Source: Oscillospiraceae bacterium (GTDB lineage Bacteria; Bacillota; Clostridia; Oscillospirales; Acutalibacteraceae). Taken from it: a stretch of 13,050 nt of DNA. The position numbers were made by a program, and so were the translations under genes. The notes beneath the pieces are model-generated. The model was not told the DNA's origin. It was given only the letters and a program-made list of their open reading frames with translations, and ran no database searches. The stretch spans positions 1 through 13,050 of the forward strand of contig CADBUK010000023.1 in assembly GCA_902797915.1 (NCBI GenBank), given 5' to 3'. How positions within the stretch are numbered: position 1 is the stretch's first letter; the number at the start of each line of letters is the position of its first letter. Positions 1-6,846 of the stretch are shown here, in pieces.

Positions 1-96
1 AAACAGCCTGACCAACTGTTGTGCCGGTTTTGCATAAACCGCAGCAGCCCTGCGTGAATACCAACGGGCGCAATTAGCCCCTTGGTAGAATATTAC
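1..96 (-). ncRNA. Unassigned structured RNA or mRNA leader (partial, strand uncertain)
   Basis: No open frame with a ribosome binding site is seen here, but two stable hairpins are. One pairs 60-69 with 77-86 (10 positions, one mismatch, 7-nt loop). The other pairs 25-30 with 36-41 around a 5-nt loop and extends through 16-21 with 42-47. A good sigma-A promoter on the minus strand (103-131) would start a transcript near 96 running leftwards off the window, so a minus-strand RNA or structured 5' leader is favoured. One outer pair (19/44) is a G-U wobble only if read as plus-strand RNA and a C-A mismatch on the minus strand, so the opposite strand cannot be excluded. I could not match it to tmRNA, RNase P, SRP RNA, 6S RNA, a T-box or a common riboswitch. 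The element is cut by the window edge. Confidence 0.4.
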
Positions 97-102
97 TTAT
101 TA

Positions 103-131
103 AATATAGCATATATAATATATTATGTCAA
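103..131 (-). promoter_or_regulatory. Sigma-A promoter reading left, out of the window
   Basis: On the minus strand the -35 box TTGACA (126-131) and -10 box TATATT (103-108) are separated by exactly 17 bp. The predicted start is near 96, just before the hairpins at 1-86. It diverges from the argG promoter at 269-297, so about 140 bp of AT-rich DNA is shared between the two. Confidence 0.65.
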
Positions 132-167
132 CGGGGTTTCACGAAAAAAATCAAGAAAAAATTTACA

Positions 168-181
168 ATTTGTTTACAAAT
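168..181. promoter_or_regulatory. Operator-like inverted repeat (ATTTGT-TT-ACAAAT)
   Basis: Perfect 6-bp arms around a 2-bp centre lie between the two divergent promoters. The TTTGT/ACAAA core resembles the longer repeat at 236-255, with centres about 71 bp apart. No regulator can be named from sequence alone. In AT-rich DNA a short palindrome may be chance. Confidence 0.3.
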
Positions 182-235
182 GGACAAAAGTCGTTATTAC
201 AATAATATACATAATATTCATTGAATATTCACGAT

Positions 236-255
236 TTTTGTATGTTTATACAAAA
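236..255. promoter_or_regulatory. Operator-like inverted repeat upstream of the argG promoter
   Basis: A 20-bp element of perfect 8-bp arms (TTTTGTAT and ATACAAAA) around GTTT. It ends 13 bp before the argG -35 box, a usual place for an activator or repressor site. A nearby 10-bp palindrome, TGAATATTCA (222-231), carries an ATTCA half-site of the kind seen in ArgR boxes, but the full box is poorly matched. Arginine control through ArgR is expected for this operon in Firmicutes; which of these sites would be used is inference. Confidence 0.4.
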
Positions 256-268
256 ATATACATTTTGC

Positions 269-297
269 TTGACTATGCACAACCCTGCATATATAAT
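269..297 (+). promoter_or_regulatory. Sigma-A promoter of argGH
   Basis: The -35 box TTGACT (269-274) and -10 box TATAAT (292-297) have a 17-bp spacer. The predicted start near 304 gives a 5' leader of about 60 nt before argG. No terminator or riboswitch is seen in that leader. Confidence 0.8.
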
Positions 298-363
298 GGG
301 TAACAGTTTAAGACATTTCTGAAAACACATATATTAAAACATATTATATCGGAGGTAACTGAA

Positions 364-1596
364 ATGGCTAAGGAAATCAAAAAGGTTGTGCTTGCATACA
401 GCGGCGGACTTGATACATCAATCATCATTCCGTGGTTAAAGGAAAATTACAATAACTGCGAGGTTATTGCGGTATCGGGCGACGTTGGCCAGGGCACCGA
501 GCTTGACGGCCTTGAGGAAAAGGCAATTGCAACGGGCGCTTCAAAGCTTTACGTGCTTGACCTTAAAGATGAATACGTTGAGGATTACATTTTCCCCTGC
601 TTAAAGGCAGGCGCCGACTATGAAACATATCTTCTCGGCACCTCTCACGCACGCCCCTGCATTGCCAAAGGGCTTGCAGAAATCGCAATCAAGGAAGGCG
701 CGGACGCTATCTGCCACGGCTGCACGGGTAAGGGCAACGACCAGGTTCGTTTTGAGCTTACGCTGAAGGCATTTGCACCCGAAATGGAAATTATCGCTCC
801 CTGGAGGATTTGGGATATCAAATCCCGTGAGGAAGAAATTGAATACGCTGAGGCGCACAACATTCCGCTTAAAATTAACAGGGAAACAAATTATTCAAAA
901 GACAAGAACGTTTGGCACCTTTCACACGAGGGACTTGACCTTGAGGACCCCGCAAACGAGCCGCAGTATCTCAAGGAAGGCTTCCTTGAGCTTGGCGTTG
1001 CTCCCGAGCAGGCGCCTGACGAGCCGACCTATGTTACCATCCACTTTGAAAAGGGCGTGCCGACCGCAATTGACGGCGTTGATATGAAGCCGCTTGCAAT
1101 TGTTGAAAAGCTTAACGAGCTTGGCGGCAAAAACGGTATCGGCCTTCTTGACATCGTTGAGAACAGGCTTGTAGGTATGAAGAGCAGGGGCGTTTATGAA
1201 ACCCCTGGCGGCGCAATTCTTTACAAGGCGCACGAGTTGCTTGAAATGATTACTCTTGACAGGGAAACCTCGCACTACAAAAAGCTTGTTTCGCAGAAAT
1301 TCGGCGAGCTTGTATATAACGGACTTTGGTTTACACCGCTTCGTGAGGCGCTTTCCGCTTTCGTTGACAAAACTCAGGAAACCTGCACGGGCGATGTAAA
1401 ACTGAAGCTTTACAAGGGCAACATTATGAACGCGGGCATCACTTCCCCGTTCAGCCTTTACGACGAAAACATTGCTTCCTTCGGCGAGGACGGCGGCGCT
1501 TACAATCAGGCTGACTCCGCAGGCTTTATTAACCTGTTCGGACTTTCAATCAAGGTTAAGGCAATGCTTGACAAGCAGAGGGAAAACAACGAATAA
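364..1596 (+). CDS. argG: Argininosuccinate synthase
   Basis: A cytoplasmic enzyme that joins citrulline and aspartate using ATP to give argininosuccinate, AMP and pyrophosphate, the penultimate step of arginine synthesis. The 410-residue product has the usual family length (about 400). The N-terminal PP-loop ATP motif AYSGGLDTS is at residues 11-19, GQGTE follows near 43-47, and the family signature TGKGNDQVRFE is at 121-131. The start is fixed by GGAGG at 351-355, 8 bases before the ATG. It is first in an operon with argH, 55 bp downstream, and is driven by the promoter at 269-297. The sequence is intact with no missing key residue. Identification is very secure. Confidence 0.98.
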   Translation: MAKEIKKVVLAYSGGLDTSIIIPWLKENYNNCEVIAVSGDVGQGTELDGLEEKAIATGASKLYVLDLKDEYVEDYIFPCLKAGADYETYLLGTSHARPCIAKGLAEIAIKEGADAICHGCTGKGNDQVRFELTLKAFAPEMEIIAPWRIWDIKSREEEIEYAEAHNIPLKINRETNYSKDKNVWHLSHEGLDLEDPANEPQYLKEGFLELGVAPEQAPDEPTYVTIHFEKGVPTAIDGVDMKPLAIVEKLNELGGKNGIGLLDIVENRLVGMKSRGVYETPGGAILYKAHELLEMITLDRETSHYKKLVSQKFGELVYNGLWFTPLREALSAFVDKTQETCTGDVKLKLYKGNIMNAGITSPFSLYDENIASFGEDGGAYNQADSAGFINLFGLSIKVKAMLDKQRENNE

Positions 1597-1603
1597 AGTT
1601 TTT

Positions 1604-1631
1604 CAGCGGGCGGATATTATCCGCCCCTACG
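1604..1631. repeat. REP-like GC-rich palindrome between argG and argH
   Basis: A 19-bp perfect inverted repeat (1608-1626, arms GGGCGGATA and TATCCGCCC around one T), flanked by CAGC and CTACG. It sits in the 55-bp gap between two genes that should be co-transcribed. There is no T-run after it, so it is not a normal intrinsic terminator. GC-rich palindromes of this style are often dispersed repeats in gut Firmicutes genomes; that this one is dispersed is inference. As RNA it would form a strong hairpin that could tune argH relative to argG. Confidence 0.55.
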
Positions 1632-1651
1632 ATTATAAATGAGGACTTAAA

Positions 1652-3046
1652 ATGGCTCAATTATGGAAGGGCAGGTTTAAGAAGGAGCTTGCCAAGGAAA
1701 CAAACGATTTTAACTCATCCATAAGCTTTGACAGCAGGATGTTTGAGGAAGACATCAGGGGCAGCATTGCGCACGCGGGTATGCTCGGCGCGCAGGGCAT
1801 TATTGCAAAGAGCGAGAGCGAAAAGATTATTGCCGAGCTCGGAGTAATCCTTGATGAAATAAAAAGCGGCAAGCTTGCAATTGATATGGAGGCTGAGGAC
1901 ATACACACCTTCATTGAGGGAGAGCTGACCGCAAGGCTGGGCGAAACGGGCAAGCGACTGCACACCGCAAGAAGCAGAAACGACCAGGTTGCGCTTGATA
2001 TCAGGCTTAATCTTCGCAAAGAGATTGAGGAAATTGAGGGCAAGGTTAAGGCGCTGATTGAGGTTATATGCAAAAAAGCAGAGGAAAACACGGACGCTAT
2101 TATGCCCGGTTACACTCATCTTCAGCGTGCTCAGCCGATTACCTTTGCGCATCACATTATGGCTTACGCCGCAATGCTGTGCAGGGACTTGGACAGGCTT
2201 TCCGACGCAAAGCGCAGAATGAATATCTGCCCGCTTGGCTCAGGCGCGCTGGCAGGCACAACGTACCCGCTTGACAGAGAAGCGGTTGCGAAGGAGCTCG
2301 GCTTTGACGGGATTACGCTCAATTCGCTTGACGGCGTTTCGGACCGTGATTTCTGCATTGAGCTTGCAGCGGCGCTTTCGCTGATTATGGTACACCTGTC
2401 ACGCTTCTCCGAAGAAATTATTATGTGGTGCAGCTGGGAATTCAAATTTGTTGAGCTTGACGACGCGTTTTCAACGGGCTCTTCAATTATGCCGCAGAAG
2501 AAAAACCCCGATATTGCCGAGCTTGTAAGAGGCAAAAGCGGCAGGGTTTTCGGCGATTTAACCGCACTTTTAACCGTAATGAAAGGCATTGCGCTTGCAT
2601 ATAATAAGGATATGCAAGAGGACAAGGAGGCAATTTTTGACGCCGTTGACACCGTTAAAATGTGCCTTACCGCCTTTACTCCGATGATTGACACGATGAC
2701 CGTGCTTAAAGACAATATGCGCAACGCCGCAGCAAAGGGCTTCATTAACGCAACCGACTGCGCCGACTACCTTGTGGGTAAGGGGCTTGCGTTCCGCGAC
2801 GCCTATAAGGCTACGGGCGAGCTTGTGGCGCTTTGCATTGACAGGGGCGTAACGCTTGAAACCCTGCCGATTGACGCTTACAAGGGCGTTTGCGATTTGT
2901 TTGACGACGAGGTTTACACCGCTATCAATCTTGAAAAATGCGTTGCGGACAGGCTTGTTGCAGGCGGTCCGAGCACCGAAAGCGTAATGAAGCAGATTGA
3001 CACTGCAAGGGCTTTTATCAAAATTCAAATAATTTTAAAACATTGA
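1652..3046 (+). CDS. argH: Argininosuccinate lyase
   Basis: Catalyses the last step of arginine synthesis, splitting argininosuccinate to arginine and fumarate in the cytoplasm; the family works as a homotetramer. The 464-residue product is full length for the aspartase/fumarase superfamily. The three conserved regions are visible: HTARSRNDQ at 104-112, GYTHLQRAQP near 153-162 with the catalytic His, and the flexible-loop signature GSSIMPQKKNPD at 276-287 with the catalytic Ser pair. The start is supported by GAGGA at 1641-1645. It follows argG and shares its promoter. An AT-rich imperfect hairpin (3031-3058) overlaps the stop codon but has no U-tract, so some read-through into degV is possible. 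Long open frames on the opposite strand are codon-bias shadows. Confidence 0.98.
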   Translation: MAQLWKGRFKKELAKETNDFNSSISFDSRMFEEDIRGSIAHAGMLGAQGIIAKSESEKIIAELGVILDEIKSGKLAIDMEAEDIHTFIEGELTARLGETGKRLHTARSRNDQVALDIRLNLRKEIEEIEGKVKALIEVICKKAEENTDAIMPGYTHLQRAQPITFAHHIMAYAAMLCRDLDRLSDAKRRMNICPLGSGALAGTTYPLDREAVAKELGFDGITLNSLDGVSDRDFCIELAAALSLIMVHLSRFSEEIIMWCSWEFKFVELDDAFSTGSSIMPQKKNPDIAELVRGKSGRVFGDLTALLTVMKGIALAYNKDMQEDKEAIFDAVDTVKMCLTAFTPMIDTMTVLKDNMRNAAAKGFINATDCADYLVGKGLAFRDAYKATGELVALCIDRGVTLETLPIDAYKGVCDLFDDEVYTAINLEKCVADRLVAGGPSTESVMKQIDTARAFIKIQIILKH

Positions 3047-3056
3047 ACGTTTTAAA

Positions 3057-3084
3057 TTGACTAAATCTTTTAATCTGTTATAAT
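3057..3084 (+). promoter_or_regulatory. Sigma-A promoter of the degV-type gene
   Basis: The -35 box TTGACT (3057-3062) and -10 box TATAAT (3079-3084) have a 16-bp spacer, starting 11 bp after the argH stop codon. The predicted start near 3091 gives a leader of about 32 nt, so this gene can be expressed independently of argGH. Confidence 0.75.
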
Positions 3085-3122
3085 AACGGCGGTTCTCAAA
3101 AAACAATGAAAGGTAAAATGTT

Positions 3123-3989
3123 ATGTCTTACAAAATTGTTGTTGATTCCTGCTGCGATTTGAGCGAGGAAATAAAGGGCTGGAGCAATCTGACGGTTGTT
3201 CCGCTGACGCTTCAAATCGGAGATTACGTTGTGATTGACGACGAAAACTTTAATCAGGAGGATTTCATTTCCAGAATGGTTGCAAGCAACGAGCTTGCTA
3301 AATCCGCCTGCCCCTCCCCCGACGCTTTTGCAAAGGCAATCGAGGGCGACGAGGATGACGTTTACGTAATCACAATTACCTCCAAGCTGAGCGGCTGCTA
3401 CAACAGCGCGCTGCAGGGAGTTGCGCTTTACCGCGACGAGCACGATGACAGCAGAAAAAGAATTCACGTTTTCAATTCCCGCGCAACCTCAGGGCTTGAA
3501 ACGCTGATGGCTGAAAAAATCAAAAAGCTCGCCGACAGCGGAATGGCTTTTAACGAGGTTGTTGACACCGTTGAGGATTACTGCGTTAACGGAGTCGGGC
3601 TTTACTTTTGCCTTGAAAGTATGGACGCTCTCAAGGGCAACGGCAGGCTGTATAACCTCGCCGCAAGCGTTATTGAGGCACTGAGGGTTAAGCTGATTTG
3701 CCGCAGAACCGAGGAGGGCAACATCTCCGTTGCGGGCAAGGATTTAACAATTAAACGCGCGCTTGGCAAGCTTGCAGGCTTCATTGCAAGCGAAACCGAA
3801 AACAGCGATTTAACGGGCAAAAAGTGCTATATTACCGAGGTTTGCTGCGTTGAAAAGGCGAACGAGGTTAAGCATCGCATTAAAAGCGCCTGCAATTATG
3901 ACGAAAGCAACATCATAATTCTGAAAGCAAGCGGTCTTAATTCGCTTTACGCTTCAAACGGCGGCATAATAGTTTCATTTGAAAAATAA
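3123..3989 (+). CDS. DegV family fatty-acid-binding protein (FakB-like)
   Basis: DegV proteins hold a single fatty acid and, as FakB, present it to the kinase FakA for phosphorylation, feeding external fatty acids into phospholipid synthesis. At 288 residues it matches the family length (about 280). Seen: the N-terminal VVDSCCDLSEE (residues 6-16) typical of the DegV first strand, the SACPSP motif (61-66) matching the ligand-contacting T/S-x-PS region, and SKLSGCYNSA (87-96) matching the conserved SSxLSGTxxSA segment. The start follows GAAAGGT (3108-3114); an ATG at 3118 is in another frame. It is monocistronic: own promoter at 3057-3084 and terminator at 3997-4029. No fakA is seen nearby, which is usual. 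Which fatty acid it prefers cannot be told. Confidence 0.92.
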   Translation: MSYKIVVDSCCDLSEEIKGWSNLTVVPLTLQIGDYVVIDDENFNQEDFISRMVASNELAKSACPSPDAFAKAIEGDEDDVYVITITSKLSGCYNSALQGVALYRDEHDDSRKRIHVFNSRATSGLETLMAEKIKKLADSGMAFNEVVDTVEDYCVNGVGLYFCLESMDALKGNGRLYNLAASVIEALRVKLICRRTEEGNISVAGKDLTIKRALGKLAGFIASETENSDLTGKKCYITEVCCVEKANEVKHRIKSACNYDESNIIILKASGLNSLYASNGGIIVSFEK

Positions 3990-3996
3990 ATAATAA

Positions 3997-4029
3997 GGGA
4001 GGGTTTGAACACCCTCCCCTTTAATTTTT
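3997..4029 (+). terminator. Intrinsic terminator after the degV-type gene
   Basis: An 8-bp perfect stem (GGGAGGGT at 3997-4004 with ACCCTCCC at 4011-4018) and 6-nt loop are followed by CTTTTAATTTTT. It lies 7 bp past the stop codon and just before the promoter of the next unit. Confidence 0.9.
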
Positions 4030-4033
4030 GCTA

Positions 4034-4062
4034 TTGCCTAAAAATTCAAATATTGTTATAAT
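4034..4062 (+). promoter_or_regulatory. Sigma-A promoter giving a probable leaderless mRNA
   Basis: The -35 box TTGCCT (4034-4039), 17-bp spacer and -10 box TATAAT (4057-4062). A start 7 bp beyond the -10 box falls on the A of the ATG at 4069. No other -10 box lies between the upstream terminator and the gene. Confidence 0.75.
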
Positions 4063-4068
4063 CCTTTT

Positions 4069-4938
4069 ATGAGAGAAATTGAGTTTAAAATCACGGATAA
4101 GGACGACGGCAGGCAAATCAAGGATTTTCTGCGCGATTTCGGCGTTTCCGCTTCCCTGCTGACAAGGCTGAAGCAAAGTGAAAACGGAATAACGAAAAAC
4201 GGCGGATTTGCCAGAGCTATTGACGAAATCCGCACGGGCGATACGCTTAAAATCCGCATTCAAAGCCGCGGAAAAATGCCCGCGTCCTCTGAGGACACGC
4301 TTGATATTGCGTTTGAGGACGAGGATATTCTGATAGTAAACAAGCCGCCCTTTATGCCCGTACACGAAAGCCGAAACCATATAGGCGATGCGCTTTCAAA
4401 CGCGGTCGCGGCACATCTTTCAAGCGATGAAAACACGGCGTTCCGAGCGGTTTACAGGCTTGACCGCGACACAAGCGGGCTTGTTTTAATTGCAAAAAAC
4501 GAGCTTGCCGCCGCAAAGCTTGCAGGAAAAATTGAGAAGGATTATTACGCAATAGTATGCGGCGATATTCAGGGCGGCGGCATAATAAACGCGCCGATTA
4601 AACGGCTTGGCGACAGCATTATTAAACGCGGAATTTCCGCTGAAGGCGAGGGAGAAAACGCCGTTACCCGCTATGAAGCAATAAAACATTCCGAAGGCTT
4701 AACCCTGCTGAAAATCAGGCTTGAAACGGGAAGAACGCACCAAATCAGAGTGCATTTTGCAAGCGCAGGTGCTTCCCTGTTAGGCGACACACTTTACGGT
4801 GTGTCAAGCGATTTACTTTACAGGCAAGCATTGCACTGTAAAGATGTTTACTTTACACACCCGATAACAGAAAAAGAGATGAAAATATCCTGCGATTTTC
4901 CGCAGGATATGGAGAATATTATAAAGGATATGATTTAG
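4069..4938 (+). CDS. RluA-family 23S rRNA-type pseudouridine synthase
   Basis: Converts specific uridines in structured RNA (rRNA or tRNA) to pseudouridine. The 289-residue product has an S4-like N-terminal RNA-binding part (residues about 13-65, with DGRQIKDFLR and RLKQSENG) followed by the catalytic domain. The active-site motif YRLDRDTSG is at 129-137, with the catalytic Asp at 132, and GRTHQIRVHF lies in the C-terminal third. The architecture suits RluA/RluD-type enzymes such as YjbO/YlyB; the exact target base cannot be assigned. The start is the ATG at 4069: the N-terminus aligns with the family from the first residues, yet no ribosome binding site precedes it and the -10 box ends 6 bp upstream, so translation is probably from a leaderless mRNA. 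First of four closely spaced genes; 2 bp separate it from the next. Confidence 0.93.
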   Translation: MREIEFKITDKDDGRQIKDFLRDFGVSASLLTRLKQSENGITKNGGFARAIDEIRTGDTLKIRIQSRGKMPASSEDTLDIAFEDEDILIVNKPPFMPVHESRNHIGDALSNAVAAHLSSDENTAFRAVYRLDRDTSGLVLIAKNELAAAKLAGKIEKDYYAIVCGDIQGGGIINAPIKRLGDSIIKRGISAEGEGENAVTRYEAIKHSEGLTLLKIRLETGRTHQIRVHFASAGASLLGDTLYGVSSDLLYRQALHCKDVYFTHPITEKEMKISCDFPQDMENIIKDMI

Positions 4939-4940
4939 TT

Positions 4941-5861
4941 ATGCCCGCATATTCAACACATTACATATTTGCAAAGGAAATGATGCCAAAGCTGCACGAG
5001 CTTGCGGATTTTGAGCTTGACGAAAACGCGGTTTACATCGGTACCCAGGGACCCGATATTTTCTTCTTTCACAGGGTACTGCCTCAGTGGAGGGGAAAAT
5101 CAAGGCGCAATTCAGGCTCTGCAATGCACAAAGCAAAATTCGGCGAGATGCTTGATTTAATGCGGGATTACTGCAATTCATCCGAGCACCCGGACATTGC
5201 AAAAAGCTATGTTTACGGAATGATTTTGCATTACTCATTAGACTGCATTGCCCATCCGTATATTTATTATCTGCAAAACAAAATATGTGAAAAAAAACCT
5301 AAGGAGCACCCGTTTTCCGCGCATAATATGGTTGAGCTTGGGCTTGACTCGTTACTGCTGCACGAGAGGCTCGGGATAGAAAACCCGAAGGCGTTTGAAA
5401 CCGCAGACACCTTTAATTTCAACGACGCGGAAAAGGCGGAGATTGCAAGAACTCTGCACAGCGTTCAAAGCGCCGTCCCCGAAGAGCCGTTTACGGAAGC
5501 GGACGTTGCCGAAGCGCTTGAGGATATGAAAAAAACGCAGAAAATTCTTGTGGATACAAAGGATTTTAAGAAATTCCTTTTTGGTATTCTTGAACGGATT
5601 GCGGCGCCATTTATCAAAAACCTGAAGGTTACCGTTTTTATGCGCCCAAAGGACTTGGAAAACGCAAAAAAATATGCTAATATAAATAACGGCAAATGGA
5701 AATCCCCCTTTGAAGACGGCGAACGCACGGAAAGCTTTTACGATTTGTTTGAAGCCGCAAAACCAAAGGCGGAAAGCATTATCAAAGGCTTTAACGACGG
5801 CGCTTCGGGGTATGACCTGACACACAATTTATCATTTTTAACAGGAGTTGAAGTAAAATGA
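4941..5861 (+). CDS. Zinc-dependent phospholipase C-like protein
   Basis: Resembles the zinc-dependent phospholipase C/S1-P1 nuclease fold (Zn_dep_PLPC domain), which hydrolyses phosphodiesters at a three-metal site. The 306-residue product shows a full set of plausible ligands in the right order: His7 (YSTHYIFA), Asp39 (GPDIFFF), His63, the HxxxD pair His97/Asp101 with His105 (HYSLDCIAHP), and the HxxxE pair His128/Glu132. This is the ligand order known from clostridial alpha-toxin and Bacillus cereus PLC. There is no signal peptide and the first ligand is at residue 7, so it should act in the cytoplasm rather than as a toxin. Substrate unknown. An AAGGA at 4924-4928 inside the upstream gene precedes the start. 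Its stop overlaps the LuxS-like start by 4 bases (ATGA). Confidence 0.82.
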   Translation: MPAYSTHYIFAKEMMPKLHELADFELDENAVYIGTQGPDIFFFHRVLPQWRGKSRRNSGSAMHKAKFGEMLDLMRDYCNSSEHPDIAKSYVYGMILHYSLDCIAHPYIYYLQNKICEKKPKEHPFSAHNMVELGLDSLLLHERLGIENPKAFETADTFNFNDAEKAEIARTLHSVQSAVPEEPFTEADVAEALEDMKKTQKILVDTKDFKKFLFGILERIAAPFIKNLKVTVFMRPKDLENAKKYANINNGKWKSPFEDGERTESFYDLFEAAKPKAESIIKGFNDGASGYDLTHNLSFLTGVEVK

Positions 5862-6325
5862 AAATCAATCCGAGCTTTCAGATTGACCACAATAATTTAA
5901 AAAAGGGTATTTATATCAGCCGTATTGACGATGATATTACAACATACGACATCCGTTTGCGCGAGCCGAACAGAGAGCCCGTTATGACCAACGCCGCAAT
6001 GCACACAATTGAGCATATTTTTAAAGAATATGCGCGCAAAACCGAGTTTGGCGACAACATCATTTTCTTCGGTCCTATGAGCAGCCGCACGGGTTTTTAT
6101 CTGCTTACCCGTTCGCTGACCGACAATTATTCGATTAGTTTTATCAAAGACGCTTTTCAGCATATTGCTGATTTCTGGGGTATGATTCCCCGCGCAACTA
6201 TGACCGAATGCGGCAACTGCAACGACCATAATCTTGCGCAGGCTAAGGAGGAGGCAAAGGCCTTTCTTGAAATTATCAAAGACTGGAGCAAAGAGGATTT
6301 AAAGTATCCCGAAAGTGAAGATTAA
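5858..6325 (+). CDS. luxS: LuxS-like protein (S-ribosylhomocysteine lyase family) lacking the catalytic Cys
   Basis: LuxS cleaves S-ribosylhomocysteine to homocysteine and DPD, the autoinducer-2 precursor, in the activated methyl cycle. The 155-residue product is of family length and aligns throughout: Ser6 and His11 (SFQIDH), the zinc motif HTIEH with His49, Glu52 and His53, and the third ligand Cys118 in ECGN. The normally invariant GCRTGF motif reads SSRTGF: residues 75-76 are AGC AGC, so the catalytic Cys (Cys84 in Bacillus subtilis) is Ser76. By established work on Cys84 mutants this should strongly impair normal turnover; a different activity or ligand-binding role is inference. AGGAG at 5843-5847 precedes the start, which overlaps the stop of the PLC-like gene (ATGA), so translation is likely coupled. 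Family assignment is secure; activity is doubtful. The symbol denotes homology only. Confidence 0.9.
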   Translation: MKINPSFQIDHNNLKKGIYISRIDDDITTYDIRLREPNREPVMTNAAMHTIEHIFKEYARKTEFGDNIIFFGPMSSRTGFYLLTRSLTDNYSISFIKDAFQHIADFWGMIPRATMTECGNCNDHNLAQAKEEAKAFLEIIKDWSKEDLKYPESED

Positions 6326-6807
6326 TGGAACCTTTATTTACAACAGAAACTGCTTATACGCTTGATGAATTCAAAAAATTTGATTTCAGGGTAATGCGCA
6401 AAAGCATAATATCAATTTATATAATGCTTGCGGCAATTATACTGCTTGATGCTGTCTTGGCGCTGCTGAAAAAGGACTGGGCAGGCATTAACACCGCGAT
6501 TATTATTGCCGTTGCTTTTATTGCGGTTTACTTCCCTTTCAGCCTTGATAAAAAGGTTAAGGACACATATAATTCAAACAAAACGATAACAAAGACCGTT
6601 GCAAGAATTGAATTTTTTGAGGACGGGTTTACCGAGGCAACAGACCATTCAACCTATAATTTTAAATACAGCGATTTAAATTCAGTAATTGAAACGCAGA
6701 CTAATTTTTATTTAATGATTGCTAAAAATCAGGGCGTAATAATCGTTAAAGAAAACTGCTCGGCAGAGCTTATTGAGTTTATTCAAAAGCTGAAAAACGA
6801 CAAATAA
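6325..6807 (+). CDS. YcxB-like two-helix membrane protein
   Basis: A 160-residue protein with two hydrophobic helices near residues 28-48 and 56-74, separated by a short charged loop, then a soluble C-terminal part of beta-rich character (residues about 88-150). This layout, and the segment reading EFFEDGFTEAT then KYSDLNSVIET, is that of YcxB-like family proteins, whose function is not known. The start codon overlaps the LuxS-like stop (TAATG, one base shared) with only a weak GAAAGTGAAG ribosome site, so translational coupling is likely. Last gene of the four-gene unit, followed 4 bp later by the bidirectional terminator. A membrane-associated role is inferred from the helices. Confidence 0.75.
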   Translation: MEPLFTTETAYTLDEFKKFDFRVMRKSIISIYIMLAAIILLDAVLALLKKDWAGINTAIIIAVAFIAVYFPFSLDKKVKDTYNSNKTITKTVARIEFFEDGFTEATDHSTYNFKYSDLNSVIETQTNFYLMIAKNQGVIIVKENCSAELIEFIQKLKNDK

Positions 6808-6811
6808 AAAG

Positions 6812-6840
6812 AAGGCTTGGCAATTGCCAAGCCTTTATTT
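6812..6840. terminator. Bidirectional intrinsic terminator
   Basis: A 24-bp perfect palindrome (6812-6835: AAGGCTTGGCAA and its complement) has TTTATTT on the plus-strand 3' side and CTTTTTATTTG on the minus-strand 3' side. It lies between convergent stop codons at 6807 and 6847 and should end both units. Confidence 0.9.
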
Positions 6841-6846
6841 ATTTAA

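Noticed and set aside
206..233. ArgR box upstream of argG
   Set aside because: Only one good ATTCA half-site is present; the other half fits about three of five positions, below what I would list as a site.
82..303. 73-residue plus-strand open frame in the argG upstream region
   Set aside because: Its composition reflects AT-rich DNA (many Tyr and Ile). There is no ribosome binding site, and it runs across two promoters and operator-like repeats.
2164..2745. 193-residue minus-strand open frame, and others antisense to argG and argH
   Set aside because: Ser/Leu/Ala-rich translations with no family resemblance, lying wholly within well-identified argH and argG; codon-bias shadows.
3031..3058. 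AT-rich imperfect hairpin over the argH stop codon, considered as a terminator
   Set aside because: It has no G+C-rich stem and no U-tract, and part of it forms the next promoter; too weak to call.
4941..5861. Secreted alpha-toxin-like phospholipase virulence factor
   Set aside because: There is no signal peptide, the first metal ligand is at residue 7, there is no C-terminal membrane-binding domain, and the gene sits in a housekeeping-like operon.
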